Positions 44,086-53,325 of a stretch of DNA of 64,000 nucleotides are shown here, piece by piece (positions within the stretch are counted from its first letter, which is position 1; each line of letters begins with the position of its first letter). The stretch comes from CAZDXB01 sp964509335. Lineage in GTDB: Bacteria > Bacteroidota > Ignavibacteria > Kapaibacteriales > UBA2268. The translations under genes and the position numbers were made by a program. The stretch spans positions 76,583 to 140,582 of the forward strand of contig CAZDXB010000008.1 in the NCBI GenBank assembly GCA_964509335.1, written 5' to 3'. The notes beneath the pieces are model-generated. The model was not told the origin of the DNA. It saw nothing but the letters and a program-made list of their open reading frames with translations, and did no database searches.

Positions 44086-45516
44086 TTAACTATTCATCGA
44101 CAGCAAGAAATCGAGATTGGTTCTCGTTCCTTTCATCTTGTTGAGCAAGAATTCAATAGCCGCCGGACCTTGCATTTCGTTAAGCACTTTGCGGATAATC
44201 CAAACTCTGTTGAGTTCGTCTCTGTCTAGCAGTAGTTCTTCGCGTCTGGTGCCGGATTTGTTGACGTCGATAGCGGGGTAAACTCTTCTGTCGGATATTT
44301 TTCTGTCGAGAACGAGTTCCATATTGCCGGTGCCTTTAAATTCTTCGAAGATGACTTCGTCCATACGGCTTCCCGTTTCGACCAAAGCCGTGGCTATTAC
44401 CGTCAAAGAGCCGCCTTGCTCGATGTTCCTCGCCGCTCCGAAGAATTTTTTGGGTTTATGCATAGCGTTGGCGTCAACGCCGCCGGATAGGATTTTGCCG
44501 GAGTGCGGAGTTATGGTATTGTGCGCTCTGGCTAATCTAGTGATTGAATCTAGCAATATAACAACGTCCATCTTCGCTTCCACCAATCGTTTGGCTTTGT
44601 TCAGAGCCATTCCTGCGACCTGAGCGTGTTTGTCGGGTGTTTCGTCGAAAGTAGAAGCTAAAACTTCGGCGTCAACTGACCTTTCCATATCGGTTACTTC
44701 TTCGGGTCTTTCGTCGATGAGCAAGATGATTAATTTTGTTTCGGGATGATTTCTTCTAATGCTGTTCGCAATTTGTTGCAGCAAAACAGTTTTTCCGGCT
44801 TTGGGCGGCGAAACTATCAAGCCTCTTTGACCTTTGCCTATTGGGCAGAGCAAATCTAGTATCCTCATTGAGTACTCGCTAGGCGAGGTTTCGAGTTTAA
44901 GTCTCGAATCGGGGAATAGAGGTTTGAGGAAGTCAAAATTAGCTCTATTTCTAATTAAATCGGGTTCTACGTAGTTTACTTTTTCGACTCTAAGCAAAGC
45001 GTAGAATCTTTCGGAGTCTTTCGGCGGTCTGACGTATCCTTCAATCGTGTCGCCCGTTCTCAAGTCGAATTTCTTGATTTGAGACGGCGAAACGTAAACG
45101 TCTTCCTGTGACGGCAGATAGTGATAGTCCGGCGAGCGTAGAAAGCCGTAGCCGTCGGGTAGGACTTCCAAAGAGCCGAATTTTTTGATTTCCTTTTTCT
45201 GGTCTATATCTAAATTCGGACGCGCTTTTTCTTGTTTATCTTTTTTATCCTTATCGCGTTTGTCGTATTTGTCGTATCTATCTCGTTTGTCGCGCTTGTC
45301 GAATTTTTCGCGTTTTTTGGCGGGCGGTTCTTTAAATCCGTTTTTGCCGCCGTCCTCGCTTTGAATCTCGAGTAATTTTTCGACGAGCTGAGTTTTGGTC
45401 ATTCCGTAGTAGTTTGTAAATCCCGCTCCTCTCGCCATATAGGTGAGGTCGGCGATTTTTTTATTTTTTAATTTTTCAGCGTCTTGCATATTGTTCTTTT
45501 TGTCGTTGTTGGACAT
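44086..45516 (-). CDS. rho: Transcription termination factor Rho with charged insert
   Basis: 476 residues. Rho is a hexameric RNA helicase ending transcription of untranslated RNA. A Rho_N helical unit lies at about 15-50, followed by a Lys/Arg/Asp-rich insert (about 60-106), the cold-shock-like RNA domain (about 112-182, GSLEVLPDGYGFLRSPDYHY), Walker A in SPPKAGKT (236-243) and later LIDERPEEVTDMER. The charged insert is longer than in E. coli Rho (419 residues). It stands alone with long non-coding flanks. Confidence 0.97.
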   Translation of the reverse strand: MSNNDKKNNMQDAEKLKNKKIADLTYMARGAGFTNYYGMTKTQLVEKLLEIQSEDGGKNGFKEPPAKKREKFDKRDKRDRYDKYDKRDKDKKDKQEKARPNLDIDQKKEIKKFGSLEVLPDGYGFLRSPDYHYLPSQEDVYVSPSQIKKFDLRTGDTIEGYVRPPKDSERFYALLRVEKVNYVEPDLIRNRANFDFLKPLFPDSRLKLETSPSEYSMRILDLLCPIGKGQRGLIVSPPKAGKTVLLQQIANSIRRNHPETKLIILLIDERPEEVTDMERSVDAEVLASTFDETPDKHAQVAGMALNKAKRLVEAKMDVVILLDSITRLARAHNTITPHSGKILSGGVDANAMHKPKKFFGAARNIEQGGSLTVIATALVETGSRMDEVIFEEFKGTGNMELVLDRKISDRRVYPAIDVNKSGTRREELLLDRDELNRVWIIRKVLNEMQGPAAIEFLLNKMKGTRTNLDFLLSMNS

Positions 45517-46063
45517 ATAAAATTCCTTTTTGATTGTTTTAAAAAACTTTCTATCGTTTTAAGAAATATAAGAGCTTGCTTAATAAGATTGAATTAAAAG
45601 CGATGAGATAAACTCACAGGATAAATTTTTAGATTAAGCCAATTGTACTATTGATTCATCTTTTAATGATCGATTCATTCCTCTTAATTATATTAACTCC
45701 CGACCTATAATATTATTTTACCAAACCGAGCTAAATCTTTTGCCTTGTGATTGCTTTACGATAGTTCCGCGTTATTCGAAGAGCTTTCTAATTCAAATTT
45801 AAGACAAATATTTATTTCTAGCAAACAAAAAGTAGAAATCAAGTCAAAAAATAATCGGCAAGTAATTAACAAATTACAAACATACGCGAGCGGGTTTTGC
45901 GCGGCATAGCTTATCGCATTAGCGCCGCCGCTCTGAAAGCCGCCTGTTTCTCCGCTAACATTCTGATTGAGCGTGTGTTAGTTGTTAAAGAGTTAATTTC
46001 CGTTTACGTTTATCGCTATTTTTTTTATTTTTGTAAGAATAAAATTATAATAGGGGGGAAGTT
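45517..46063. other. Intergenic region between rho and ftsL, no gene seen
   Basis: 547 bases, divergent between rho and ftsL. The first 370 are AT-rich and could hold the rho leader and promoter. About 45885-46000 is GC-richer and looks weakly coding in short pieces on both strands, but no frame gives a convincing protein. The last 60 are AT-rich and end in a G-run ribosome site for ftsL. Confidence 0.6.
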
Positions 46064-46387
46064 TTGGCTTCTTTTAGAGAGCGGCTTTCTAAATTTGTCG
46101 AGATAAAAAAAGCGGAAGAACCGCGGAAAATCAGTCGTTGGAAGGTTTTCGCGCTTATACTTATTACTGCGTTAATAGCGGCGTTTTACGTGGACAACGT
46201 TATGAAAGTGGACGACTTGCTGGAAGACGTCCGCGAGCTTAGAGCGCGGAGAGAATATTTCGAGAATCAGAACGAGCTTTTAATACTTGAAATAAATCGC
46301 TTGAAGTCGCCTGACAGAATAATAAAAATAGCGAAAAACAAATTGGATATGGTCGAGCCGGAGTCTTGTCCGAAAACGTTGCCTTAA
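46064..46387 (+). CDS. ftsL: FtsL/DivIC-like cell-division protein, TTG start
   Basis: 107 residues with TTG start at 46064 behind GGGGGGA. Bitopic layout: cytoplasmic head with basic residues, one membrane helix (about 26-44, WKVFALILITALIAAFYV), then a periplasmic leucine-heptad coiled coil (LLEDVRELRARREYFENQNE). This is the septum-formation FtsL/FtsB type. Position two genes before ftsI favours FtsL. It is 15 bases from the TauE gene. Confidence 0.8.
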   Translation: MASFRERLSKFVEIKKAEEPRKISRWKVFALILITALIAAFYVDNVMKVDDLLEDVRELRARREYFENQNELLILEINRLKSPDRIIKIAKNKLDMVEPESCPKTLP

Positions 46388-46402
46388 ATTGAGGAGAGTA
46401 TT

Positions 46403-47344
46403 ATGTTTATAGAGGTTGGAGGGATAGAAATAGCTTGGTGGTTGCCGCCGTTAATAACTTTTTGCATTTCTTTTTTCACGGCGTCCGGCGGAGTTTCGGG
46501 CGCATTTATATTGCTTCCAATCCAGATGAGCGTTTTGGGCTTTACGAGCCCGTCGGTAAGCGCGACCAATCAGTTGTATAACGTAGTCGCCATTCCGGGC
46601 GGCGTTGTTAGGTATATAAAAGAAGGAAGGATGCTCTGGAGCTTGACTTTAGTTGTGGCGTTGGGAACTTTGCCGGGAGTCTTTGTCGGCTCTATAGTTA
46701 GGTTGGAATATTTGCCCGACCCCGCTAATTTCAAGGTTTTCGCCGGTTTTGTGCTTCTTTATATTGGAATTAGAGTTTTAACGGATATATTGGGAAGCGG
46801 TAGAAAGGCGAAGTCTTCGGCGGAGGAGCGGTTTCAAAAGTTTGTTAAAGAAAGCAAGCGTTCGGGCGCTAAAAAGAAAATAGAGCTTCCCCGTATTGAA
46901 ACTAAGGAACTGAAGCCGACGAAATTGACTTACGAGTTTTACGGCGAGGAGTTCAGCGTTTCGAACGTCAGCGTTTTTGTTATTTGTTTAGTTGTCGGGG
47001 TGGCGGGCGGCATTTACGGAATAGGCGGCGGGGCGATAATGGCTCCGATTTTCGTCTCGATTTTCCGATTGCCTGTATATACTATAGCCGGAGCGGCTTT
47101 GGCGGGGACTTTTCTAACGTCGATTTGCGCGGTCGCCTTTTTTCATATATTAGCGCCGTTTTATCCGGGAATGTATGTCGCGCCCAATTGGGCTTTGGGT
47201 TTATTGTTTGGAGTCGGCGGCTTAGCGGGAATTTATCTGGGCGCGAGATTGCAAAAGCGGATGCCGGCGAAAGTAATTAAGTGGATTTTAGCTCTGGCTA
47301 TTCTTTTCGTAGCAGTAAAATATATTCTTAATTTGTTTGCTTAA
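46403..47344 (+). CDS. TauE/SafE-family anion exporter
   Basis: 313 residues, about eight membrane helices in two similar halves: SFFTASGGVSGAFILLPIQM in the first and VAGGIYGIGGGAIMAPIF in the second, the repeated motif of this family. A charged loop of about 55 residues (135-190) separates the halves. TauE/SafE members export sulphite, sulphoacetate or related anions. Substrate not readable. It is sandwiched between ftsL and ftsI, an odd place. GAGGAG precedes its ATG. Confidence 0.88.
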   Translation: MFIEVGGIEIAWWLPPLITFCISFFTASGGVSGAFILLPIQMSVLGFTSPSVSATNQLYNVVAIPGGVVRYIKEGRMLWSLTLVVALGTLPGVFVGSIVRLEYLPDPANFKVFAGFVLLYIGIRVLTDILGSGRKAKSSAEERFQKFVKESKRSGAKKKIELPRIETKELKPTKLTYEFYGEEFSVSNVSVFVICLVVGVAGGIYGIGGGAIMAPIFVSIFRLPVYTIAGAALAGTFLTSICAVAFFHILAPFYPGMYVAPNWALGLLFGVGGLAGIYLGARLQKRMPAKVIKWILALAILFVAVKYILNLFA

Positions 47345-47357
47345 TACGGAATAGGAA

Positions 47358-49466
47358 ATGGAGAACGAAGAAGAAAACATAAATACCGAAGAAGAAGAAG
47401 AGAAGAGATATACTTGGAAATTCTGGACGGTTTTGATTATTTTGAACATAGCGTTTTTGGCTGTGATAGCTCGGCTGTTTTTCATTCAGATAATCGACGC
47501 CGATAGGTATAAAGAAATCGCTCAAAGGCAGCACGAAGCTAAGATAATTCTTCCGGCTAAAAGAGGAAAGATTTTCGACAGGAACGGGATTCCGCTCACT
47601 TCCACTGTTCAAAGCGTTTCCGTCGGCGCCGACCCGAAGGTTTTGAAACACAAATTCAGCGCTTGTAAAATACTAGAGAGAATCACGGGGGTAAGCTGCA
47701 ATAAGTATTTGAAAAAGATAAACTCCGCCGACGGCTCTTTTGTCTGGCTCGAAAGGGGAATGATGCCCGACGACGCTCGTCCTTTGGAAAAACTTAAGGA
47801 TAGAGGATTGCTAACGTTCAAAGAGCCAAAGAGGATTTACTTTCGCGGCCCAGTAGGCTCGCAAATTGTCGGGGCGGCAAACGTTGATAATAAGGGAATC
47901 AGCGGAATCGAAAAAGCCTACGACACGTTGCTTTCGGGAAGGAACGGCTACGTAATAATGCAGCGCGACGCTTCGGGGCATTTGAAAAACGCCGCTGATT
48001 TGCCGAGAGTTCCGCCGATAAACGGCAAATCGTTAATGTTGACGATAGATATTAGGTTACAGGAAATAATAGAATACGAGTTGAAGCGCGGCGTTTGGAA
48101 ATACAGAGCCGAGTCGGGAACAGCCGTCGCGATAAATCCCAGGTCTGGCGAAGTGTTGGCTATGGCGTCATATCCGAATTATAATCCCAATAATCTGTCG
48201 GCGAGGAAAGTCGGTTCGATGAGGAACAGGGCGATTACGGATTTATACGAACCCGGCTCAACTTTTAAAATAGTAACAGCGGCGGCGGCGCTGGAAGAAG
48301 ATATAGTCAAACCGACGACGATTTTAGACGGCAAAAACGGGGAACTGAACTTCGTTAAATACATAATTCGCGACGACCATCCGGTTGGAAAAATTACTTT
48401 CGCCGAGGCGTTGGAAGTATCGAGCAACGTAATTTTCTCTCAGATTGGCGACAGCATTCCCAAGAACAAGTTCTATAAATACGTTCGCGATTTCGGTTTT
48501 GGGAATTCGCTGGGTATTGATTTAATCGGAGAGGTTGAAGGCAAAATGCAAAAACCTTCGGAATTTAATCCTTCTACCAGAAGATTTTTGAGCCACGGAT
48601 ACGGAATTGCCGTTACGCCGCTTCAGATGGTTTCGGCTTTTGCGACTACGGCTAACGACGGTATCCTGACGCGTCCTTTCGTCGTTAAATCTGTCATAGA
48701 TGAAAACGGCAAAGTTACCGACGTAAATAAGCCGCTTGAAATAAGAAGAGTTATTACCGAAGCGACGAGCGATACTTTAACGAAACTGCTTGTCGGAGTC
48801 GTGGAGAACGGCACTGGCGAGCTGGCGAAAGTTGACGGTTTGGAAATAGCGGGCAAGACGGGAACGGCGAAGCAGTTGGAAGAAGGAACTTACGAGACCG
48901 GTAGTTATATGGCTTCTTACGGGGGATACCTTCCCGCTGGTAATCCGAGAATGGCGATGCTCGTCGCGTTCGATAATCCCGAGAAGACAATTTACGGCGG
49001 CAAAACGGCGGCGCCGGTTTTTAGAAGAATTGTTTTGAGATACGCTAATTCTTTTCAAAAAGGTTTGAACGAGCGCGTTCCTGGATTCGCGGATTCAGTG
49101 AGAGTTCCGCGGGTTGAGGGATATTTTATTGAAGACGCGAAAGAAATCTTGTATAGTTGCGGACTCGAACCGAAAGTAAAAGGCGAGGTAAGTTCTTGGG
49201 TAGCGCGGCAAACTCCAAAAGCTGGCGAGCTTGTGGAAGTCGGCGAGAGCGTTGCTATTAAAGCGGCGGGAAAAGCGGAAATTGGCGAGAAAGAAACGCC
49301 GCCTAATATCGACGTTAGCGGCTTGACTTTAAGAAAAGCTCTTAGGATATTACACAAAGCCGGAGTTAAGGCGCGCGTTAAGGGCGAGGGCATAGTAGCG
49401 GAGCAGAAATGGAGCGGCGACGACCAAAAAGGCTACGTCTGCGTTTTGATTTGCGAGAGAAACTAA
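47358..49466 (+). CDS. ftsI: FtsI, septal transpeptidase (PBP3-type) with PASTA domains
   Basis: 702 residues. One membrane helix (about 24-44), the dimerisation domain beginning RLFFIQIIDADRYKEIA, and the transpeptidase domain with active-site S301-T-F-K304, S355-S-N357 and K500-T-G502. Two C-terminal PASTA domains (about 575-700) bind peptidoglycan. It cross-links septal wall as partner of FtsW. It starts 13 bases after the TauE gene. It is an intact enzyme by motif content. Confidence 0.95.
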   Translation: MENEEENINTEEEEEKRYTWKFWTVLIILNIAFLAVIARLFFIQIIDADRYKEIAQRQHEAKIILPAKRGKIFDRNGIPLTSTVQSVSVGADPKVLKHKFSACKILERITGVSCNKYLKKINSADGSFVWLERGMMPDDARPLEKLKDRGLLTFKEPKRIYFRGPVGSQIVGAANVDNKGISGIEKAYDTLLSGRNGYVIMQRDASGHLKNAADLPRVPPINGKSLMLTIDIRLQEIIEYELKRGVWKYRAESGTAVAINPRSGEVLAMASYPNYNPNNLSARKVGSMRNRAITDLYEPGSTFKIVTAAAALEEDIVKPTTILDGKNGELNFVKYIIRDDHPVGKITFAEALEVSSNVIFSQIGDSIPKNKFYKYVRDFGFGNSLGIDLIGEVEGKMQKPSEFNPSTRRFLSHGYGIAVTPLQMVSAFATTANDGILTRPFVVKSVIDENGKVTDVNKPLEIRRVITEATSDTLTKLLVGVVENGTGELAKVDGLEIAGKTGTAKQLEEGTYETGSYMASYGGYLPAGNPRMAMLVAFDNPEKTIYGGKTAAPVFRRIVLRYANSFQKGLNERVPGFADSVRVPRVEGYFIEDAKEILYSCGLEPKVKGEVSSWVARQTPKAGELVEVGESVAIKAAGKAEIGEKETPPNIDVSGLTLRKALRILHKAGVKARVKGEGIVAEQKWSGDDQKGYVCVLICERN

Positions 49467-49605
49467 TTTTAGTTTAATTAAACGTCGGATAGATATTTAA
49501 TAGCGTTTTGGTCAGTCTTCTTTCTGCAAAATTTTTTCTTTTTATTTTAAACTTAACAAAGTAAAGTTTCGTCTAATTTTAATTACGAAACGATATAATT
49601 GGTTT

Positions 49606-50643
49606 ATGCTGAGATTTGAGAACATAGAGTTTTTATACGGTTTGCTGGCGATTCCCGTCCTGATATTAATATATTGGGCGGCTCGCTGGGCGCGTAAGAA
49701 ATCTTTGCGTAAGTTCGGAGATACAGAAACTTTAAATCGTTTGTTCATAGATTATTCGGGCGTCAAGCCGACGCTAAAATTCGTATTGGCGGCGTTGACG
49801 CTGGCGTTTATAATAATAGGCTTGGCGAACTTGCAAGTGGGAGCCAAACTGGAGAAAGTCGAGCGAAAAGGCGTGGACATAATGATAGCGCTCGACGTTT
49901 CAAACAGTATGAAAGCCGAGGACGTGAAGCCGTCGAGATTGGCTCGCGCTAAAAGAACCGTTTCCAATTTAATCGACAATCTAAGGAACGATAGGATTGG
50001 CTTGATAGCTTTCGCCGGCGACGCTTATCTTCAGATGCCGCCCACGAGCGATTTCGCGGCGGCGAAAATGTTTCTCAATTCCACTAACACGGAAGTAGTT
50101 CCTAAACAAGGGACGGCTATAGGAGCCGCTATTAGGTTGGCGTTAAAATCGTTTTCCGAAGAAGACGAGTATAAAAAAGCATTAATAATAATCACCGACG
50201 GCGAGAATCACGAGGACGACGCCGTGTCCGCCGCCGAGGAAGCCGCTAAAAAGAACGTCGTAGTTTACGCTATCGGAGTGGGAACAAAAAAGGGCGGCAC
50301 GATTCCTATATATAAAAACAGCGAGCGAGTCGATTTTAAAAGAGATAAAGACGGGTCGGTCGTCGTTACTAAGATGAATCCGAATATGTTGCAGAGAGTA
50401 GCCGCCGCGGGCGGAGGCGATTTGATTCAAATGGCGGGCGGCGAAGTTGACTTAGCGGGGCTTATCGACGAAATCGGCGGTATGAAAAAGAAAAAATTCG
50501 GCGAAACGACGTTCGCTGAATACGAGGACAGGTTTCAATACTTTTTCGGCGCGGCTTTGTTTTTCTTGTTGATTGAATTGTTGATTTCCAATAGAAAGAA
50601 TAAGTTCATTGATTCCCTAAATTTATTTGAGGAGAAGAAATGA
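49606..50643 (+). CDS. BatA/BatB von Willebrand A membrane protein
   Basis: 345 residues. Two N-terminal helices (about 8-26 and 58-76) and one C-terminal helix frame a VWA domain with MIDAS motif D97-V-S99-N-S101 and ALIIITDGENHEDD. BatA/BatB proteins form a metal-binding surface of the aerotolerance complex. A single VWA gene is present, where Bacteroides has two (BatA and BatB). Its stop overlaps the next start by four bases. Confidence 0.9.
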   Translation: MLRFENIEFLYGLLAIPVLILIYWAARWARKKSLRKFGDTETLNRLFIDYSGVKPTLKFVLAALTLAFIIIGLANLQVGAKLEKVERKGVDIMIALDVSNSMKAEDVKPSRLARAKRTVSNLIDNLRNDRIGLIAFAGDAYLQMPPTSDFAAAKMFLNSTNTEVVPKQGTAIGAAIRLALKSFSEEDEYKKALIIITDGENHEDDAVSAAEEAAKKNVVVYAIGVGTKKGGTIPIYKNSERVDFKRDKDGSVVVTKMNPNMLQRVAAAGGGDLIQMAGGEVDLAGLIDEIGGMKKKKFGETTFAEYEDRFQYFFGAALFFLLIELLISNRKNKFIDSLNLFEEKK

Positions 50644-51467
50644 AGAGTGTAAGTTGTGCGATTATGTCTTTAATTTTTAAAGTAGGACGGACGCCCTCGT
50701 CTGTCCCAATGTGTGTGGCGATTATAATAGCTTTTTTAATTCCATTTGCGCTATCGGCTCAATCGGCGAAGAAATACGTCAGAAAAGGCAACGAGCTATA
50801 TAAGAAAGAGAAATATAGCGACGCGGAAGTTAATTATCGCAAGTCGCTAGACAAGGAACTAGGTTACGAGAAGGGAATATTCAATCTCGGCGACGCTTTA
50901 TACAAGCAAGAGCGTTACAAGGAAGCGGCTAGCGAATTTGCTTCAATCGCTAAGACCGCCAAAGACGATAAAATAAAAGCGCAGGCGTATCATAATCTCG
51001 GCAACTCGCTGCTGAAATCTAAGAAAATAAAGGAGAGCGTCGAGGCGTATAAGGACGCGTTGAAAATAAATCCAAAAGATATGGACACGAAGTATAATTT
51101 GGAATACGCCAAAAATTTGCTTAAACAGCAACAGAAGCAGAAGAAAAAGAATAAAGATAACAAGAACAAAGATAAAAAGAATAAAGACGACAAGCAGAAG
51201 AAAAAGAATAAAGACCAAAAGCAGAAAAATAAGGATAAGCAAAAGAAGAAGGATAAGCAGAAACAACAAAAGGAACAGGGCGATAAACAAAAACAGCAAA
51301 AACAAAAAGGCGAGAAAAAGAAAGGCGACAAGCAGAAGAAAAAGAAAATTTCGCCCAAGGACGCTAAAAGGTTGTTGCAGGCTTTAAGCAGACAGGAGAA
51401 GAAGCTGCAATTGAAATTGAAGAAGAAAGAAAAGGGAAAGAGAGCCAAGACAGAAAAAGAATGGTAA
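50640..51467 (+). CDS. BatC-like TPR protein with Lys/Gln-rich tail
   Basis: 275 residues. The ATG overlaps the previous stop (ATGA). An N-terminal segment with two hydrophobic blocks carries an inserted repeat (see 50683-50707); the signal peptide ends near SAQ. TPR units follow (about 40-160; YIKKEKYSDAEVNYRKSL and KIKESVEAYKDALKINPKD). Residues 165-275 are a Lys/Gln/Asp-rich tail, likely unfolded. TPR proteins of this type are BatC components. A second ATG at 50709 would also give a working signal peptide. Confidence 0.82.
   Translation: MKSVSCAIMSLIFKVGRTPSSVPMCVAIIIAFLIPFALSAQSAKKYVRKGNELYKKEKYSDAEVNYRKSLDKELGYEKGIFNLGDALYKQERYKEAASEFASIAKTAKDDKIKAQAYHNLGNSLLKSKKIKESVEAYKDALKINPKDMDTKYNLEYAKNLLKQQQKQKKKNKDNKNKDKKNKDDKQKKKNKDQKQKNKDKQKKKDKQKQQKEQGDKQKQQKQKGEKKKGDKQKKKKISPKDAKRLLQALSRQEKKLQLKLKKKEKGKRAKTEKEW
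50683..50707 (-). repeat. Dispersed 25-bp hairpin repeat, copy B, inside a gene
   Basis: Aligns to the reverse complement of copies A and C at 21 of 25 positions. The four differences form two base-pair changes on both sides of the outer stem (GAGC/GCTC versus GGAC/GTCC), so pairing is kept. The octamer GCGATTAT flanks it on both sides at 50658-50665 and 50718-50725. Confidence 0.8.
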
Positions 51468-51489
51468 ACAAGGGGATAGATAGCAAAGA

Positions 51490-53325
51490 ATGAAAAAATC
51501 GTTATTCATAATTATCGCGTTTTTGCTTGGAGCGGCGAGTTTGCTTGCCGACGACGTGAAGTTCACGGCGAGCGCGCAAAAAACGCCGGTTACTCAGGGC
51601 GAGAGGTTCCAAGTAACTTATACTTTGCATAACGCTTCTGGTTCTAGATTTTCACCGCCGAGCTTTTCGGGATTTAAAACATTGATGGGACCGAGCGTTT
51701 CTCAATCGACTCATATAGTAAACGGTCAATTTTCGCAGAAGACTTCTTACACTTTCGTATTGCAGGCGAAAAGAAGAGGCAAGCGCAGAATTGCGCCCGC
51801 TTCTATAACTGCAAACGGTAAATCAATTAAGTCTAATCCCTTAATGATAGAGGTGGTCGAGCCGAGCGAAGCGGAAAAAAGAAGGAGAGAGGCGAAGCAA
51901 GAAAGGGAGAAAACGCTGAGCCAGCAAGCGGAAGAAATCATAAGTAGTAATTTGTTCGTAAAATGCTACGTTAACAAATCTAACGTATATCAGGGCGAAG
52001 CTATAACGGCGACTTATAAGATATACGTTCATCCGGAGCTGAATATCAGGAGTTTGTCCGCAAAAAAGGAGCCGAGCTTCAACGGTTTTTGGACGCAAGA
52101 GATTGACTTGGGAGAGGTAAAATGGCGATATGAAAAATATGACGGCAAGAGATTTCAATCCGCGATGATTAAGAAGGTTGTATTGCTTCCTCAAAGAGAC
52201 GGCAGATTGTCGATAGAGCCGTATAAATTTGATTGCATAGCTCGTTTGAGAGTTCAAGGCGGCGGACGCAGCCGCAGGAGTCCTTTCGACGATTTCTTTG
52301 ATTTCGGCGGCAATTATAGAGATTTTACTTACGTGGCGAGTTCGAAAAAACGTTACGTAAACGTTAAAGCTCTGCCGGCTAATCCTCCGAGCGAATTCGA
52401 CGGAGCGGTCGGCGATTTTAAATTCGAGGCATGGATAGACAAGGACAGAGTGAACGCCGGCAATCCTATTTCTCTTAGGGCAAAAATTTCGGGCGAAGGC
52501 AATTTGAAATTAATCGAGCCGTTCGAATTAAATTTGTCGTCCGACTTCGAGGTTTACGAGCCAAAAATCGCCGATAACGCTCGAGTTTCTTCTTCCGGTA
52601 TGAGCGGTTCAAAAATTTTCGAATATATAATTATTCCGAAGCATGAAGGCGAATACAAAATAGAGCCTATTACTTTTGTTTATTTCGATTTAAGCAAAAA
52701 GAAATACGTTACGATAGAATCCGACGAGTTCAATATAACGGTTTTGGAGGGCGACGGCGAAGAGCCTTCTATTGTTTCCGGCGTTCAGAAAGAGGACGTA
52801 AAGTTTTTAGGCGAGGATATTAGATTTATTAAAACGGACGCGTCTTCATTTGACAAAAAAGACGAGCGTTATTTCGGTTCGACTTGGTTTGCGGCTTTAA
52901 ACTTGATAGCGCCCGTTTTATTCGTTTTAGCGTTAATATATAAGCGCAGGAAACGAGAGCTAGAGCAAAATCAATATTTGCTGAAAAACAAGAGAGCGAC
53001 AAAAGTAGCGCGCAAGAGGTTGGCGCAGTCGAAAAAGTATTTAACGAACGGCGACAGAGACAAGTTCTTCGAGGAGGTCGCAAGAGCGCTGTGGGGGTAT
53101 TTGAGCGACAAACTAAGCATACCTGCGTCCGAACTGAACAAAGAGAAAGCGTCGGAGAAGCTTGATTCCAAAGGCGTTTCCGAAGAGGTAATCGACAATT
53201 GCTTGGCGACGATAGACGAAAGCGAATTCGCGCGGTTCGCGTCTTCAGAGTCGAGCGGCAAAATGGACGATATATACGATAAAGCGGTCGGAACGATAAG
53301 AGACTTGGAGGGAGAAATTAAATGA
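51490..53325 (+). CDS. BatD protein
   Basis: 611 residues. Signal peptide (FLLGAASLLAD), several immunoglobulin-like beta domains, among them DDVKFTASAQKTPVTQGE, then a membrane helix near 458-478 (FAALNLIAPVLFVLALIY) and a cytoplasmic helical tail. BatD is an outward-facing scaffold in the Bat complex. It overlaps batE by four bases (ATGA). Confidence 0.92.
   Translation: MKKSLFIIIAFLLGAASLLADDVKFTASAQKTPVTQGERFQVTYTLHNASGSRFSPPSFSGFKTLMGPSVSQSTHIVNGQFSQKTSYTFVLQAKRRGKRRIAPASITANGKSIKSNPLMIEVVEPSEAEKRRREAKQEREKTLSQQAEEIISSNLFVKCYVNKSNVYQGEAITATYKIYVHPELNIRSLSAKKEPSFNGFWTQEIDLGEVKWRYEKYDGKRFQSAMIKKVVLLPQRDGRLSIEPYKFDCIARLRVQGGGRSRRSPFDDFFDFGGNYRDFTYVASSKKRYVNVKALPANPPSEFDGAVGDFKFEAWIDKDRVNAGNPISLRAKISGEGNLKLIEPFELNLSSDFEVYEPKIADNARVSSSGMSGSKIFEYIIIPKHEGEYKIEPITFVYFDLSKKKYVTIESDEFNITVLEGDGEEPSIVSGVQKEDVKFLGEDIRFIKTDASSFDKKDERYFGSTWFAALNLIAPVLFVLALIYKRRKRELEQNQYLLKNKRATKVARKRLAQSKKYLTNGDRDKFFEEVARALWGYLSDKLSIPASELNKEKASEKLDSKGVSEEVIDNCLATIDESEFARFASSESSGKMDDIYDKAVGTIRDLEGEIK

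Noticed and set aside
45897..46106. 69-residue plus-strand ORF upstream of ftsL
   Set aside because: No ribosome site, Tyr/Phe-rich low-quality end, overlaps the ftsL start.
50943..51448. Long hydrophobic ORFs on the minus strand opposite the Lys-rich tail
   Set aside because: They are the antisense of AAG/AAA-rich codons, giving Leu/Phe runs. No ribosome site or family.
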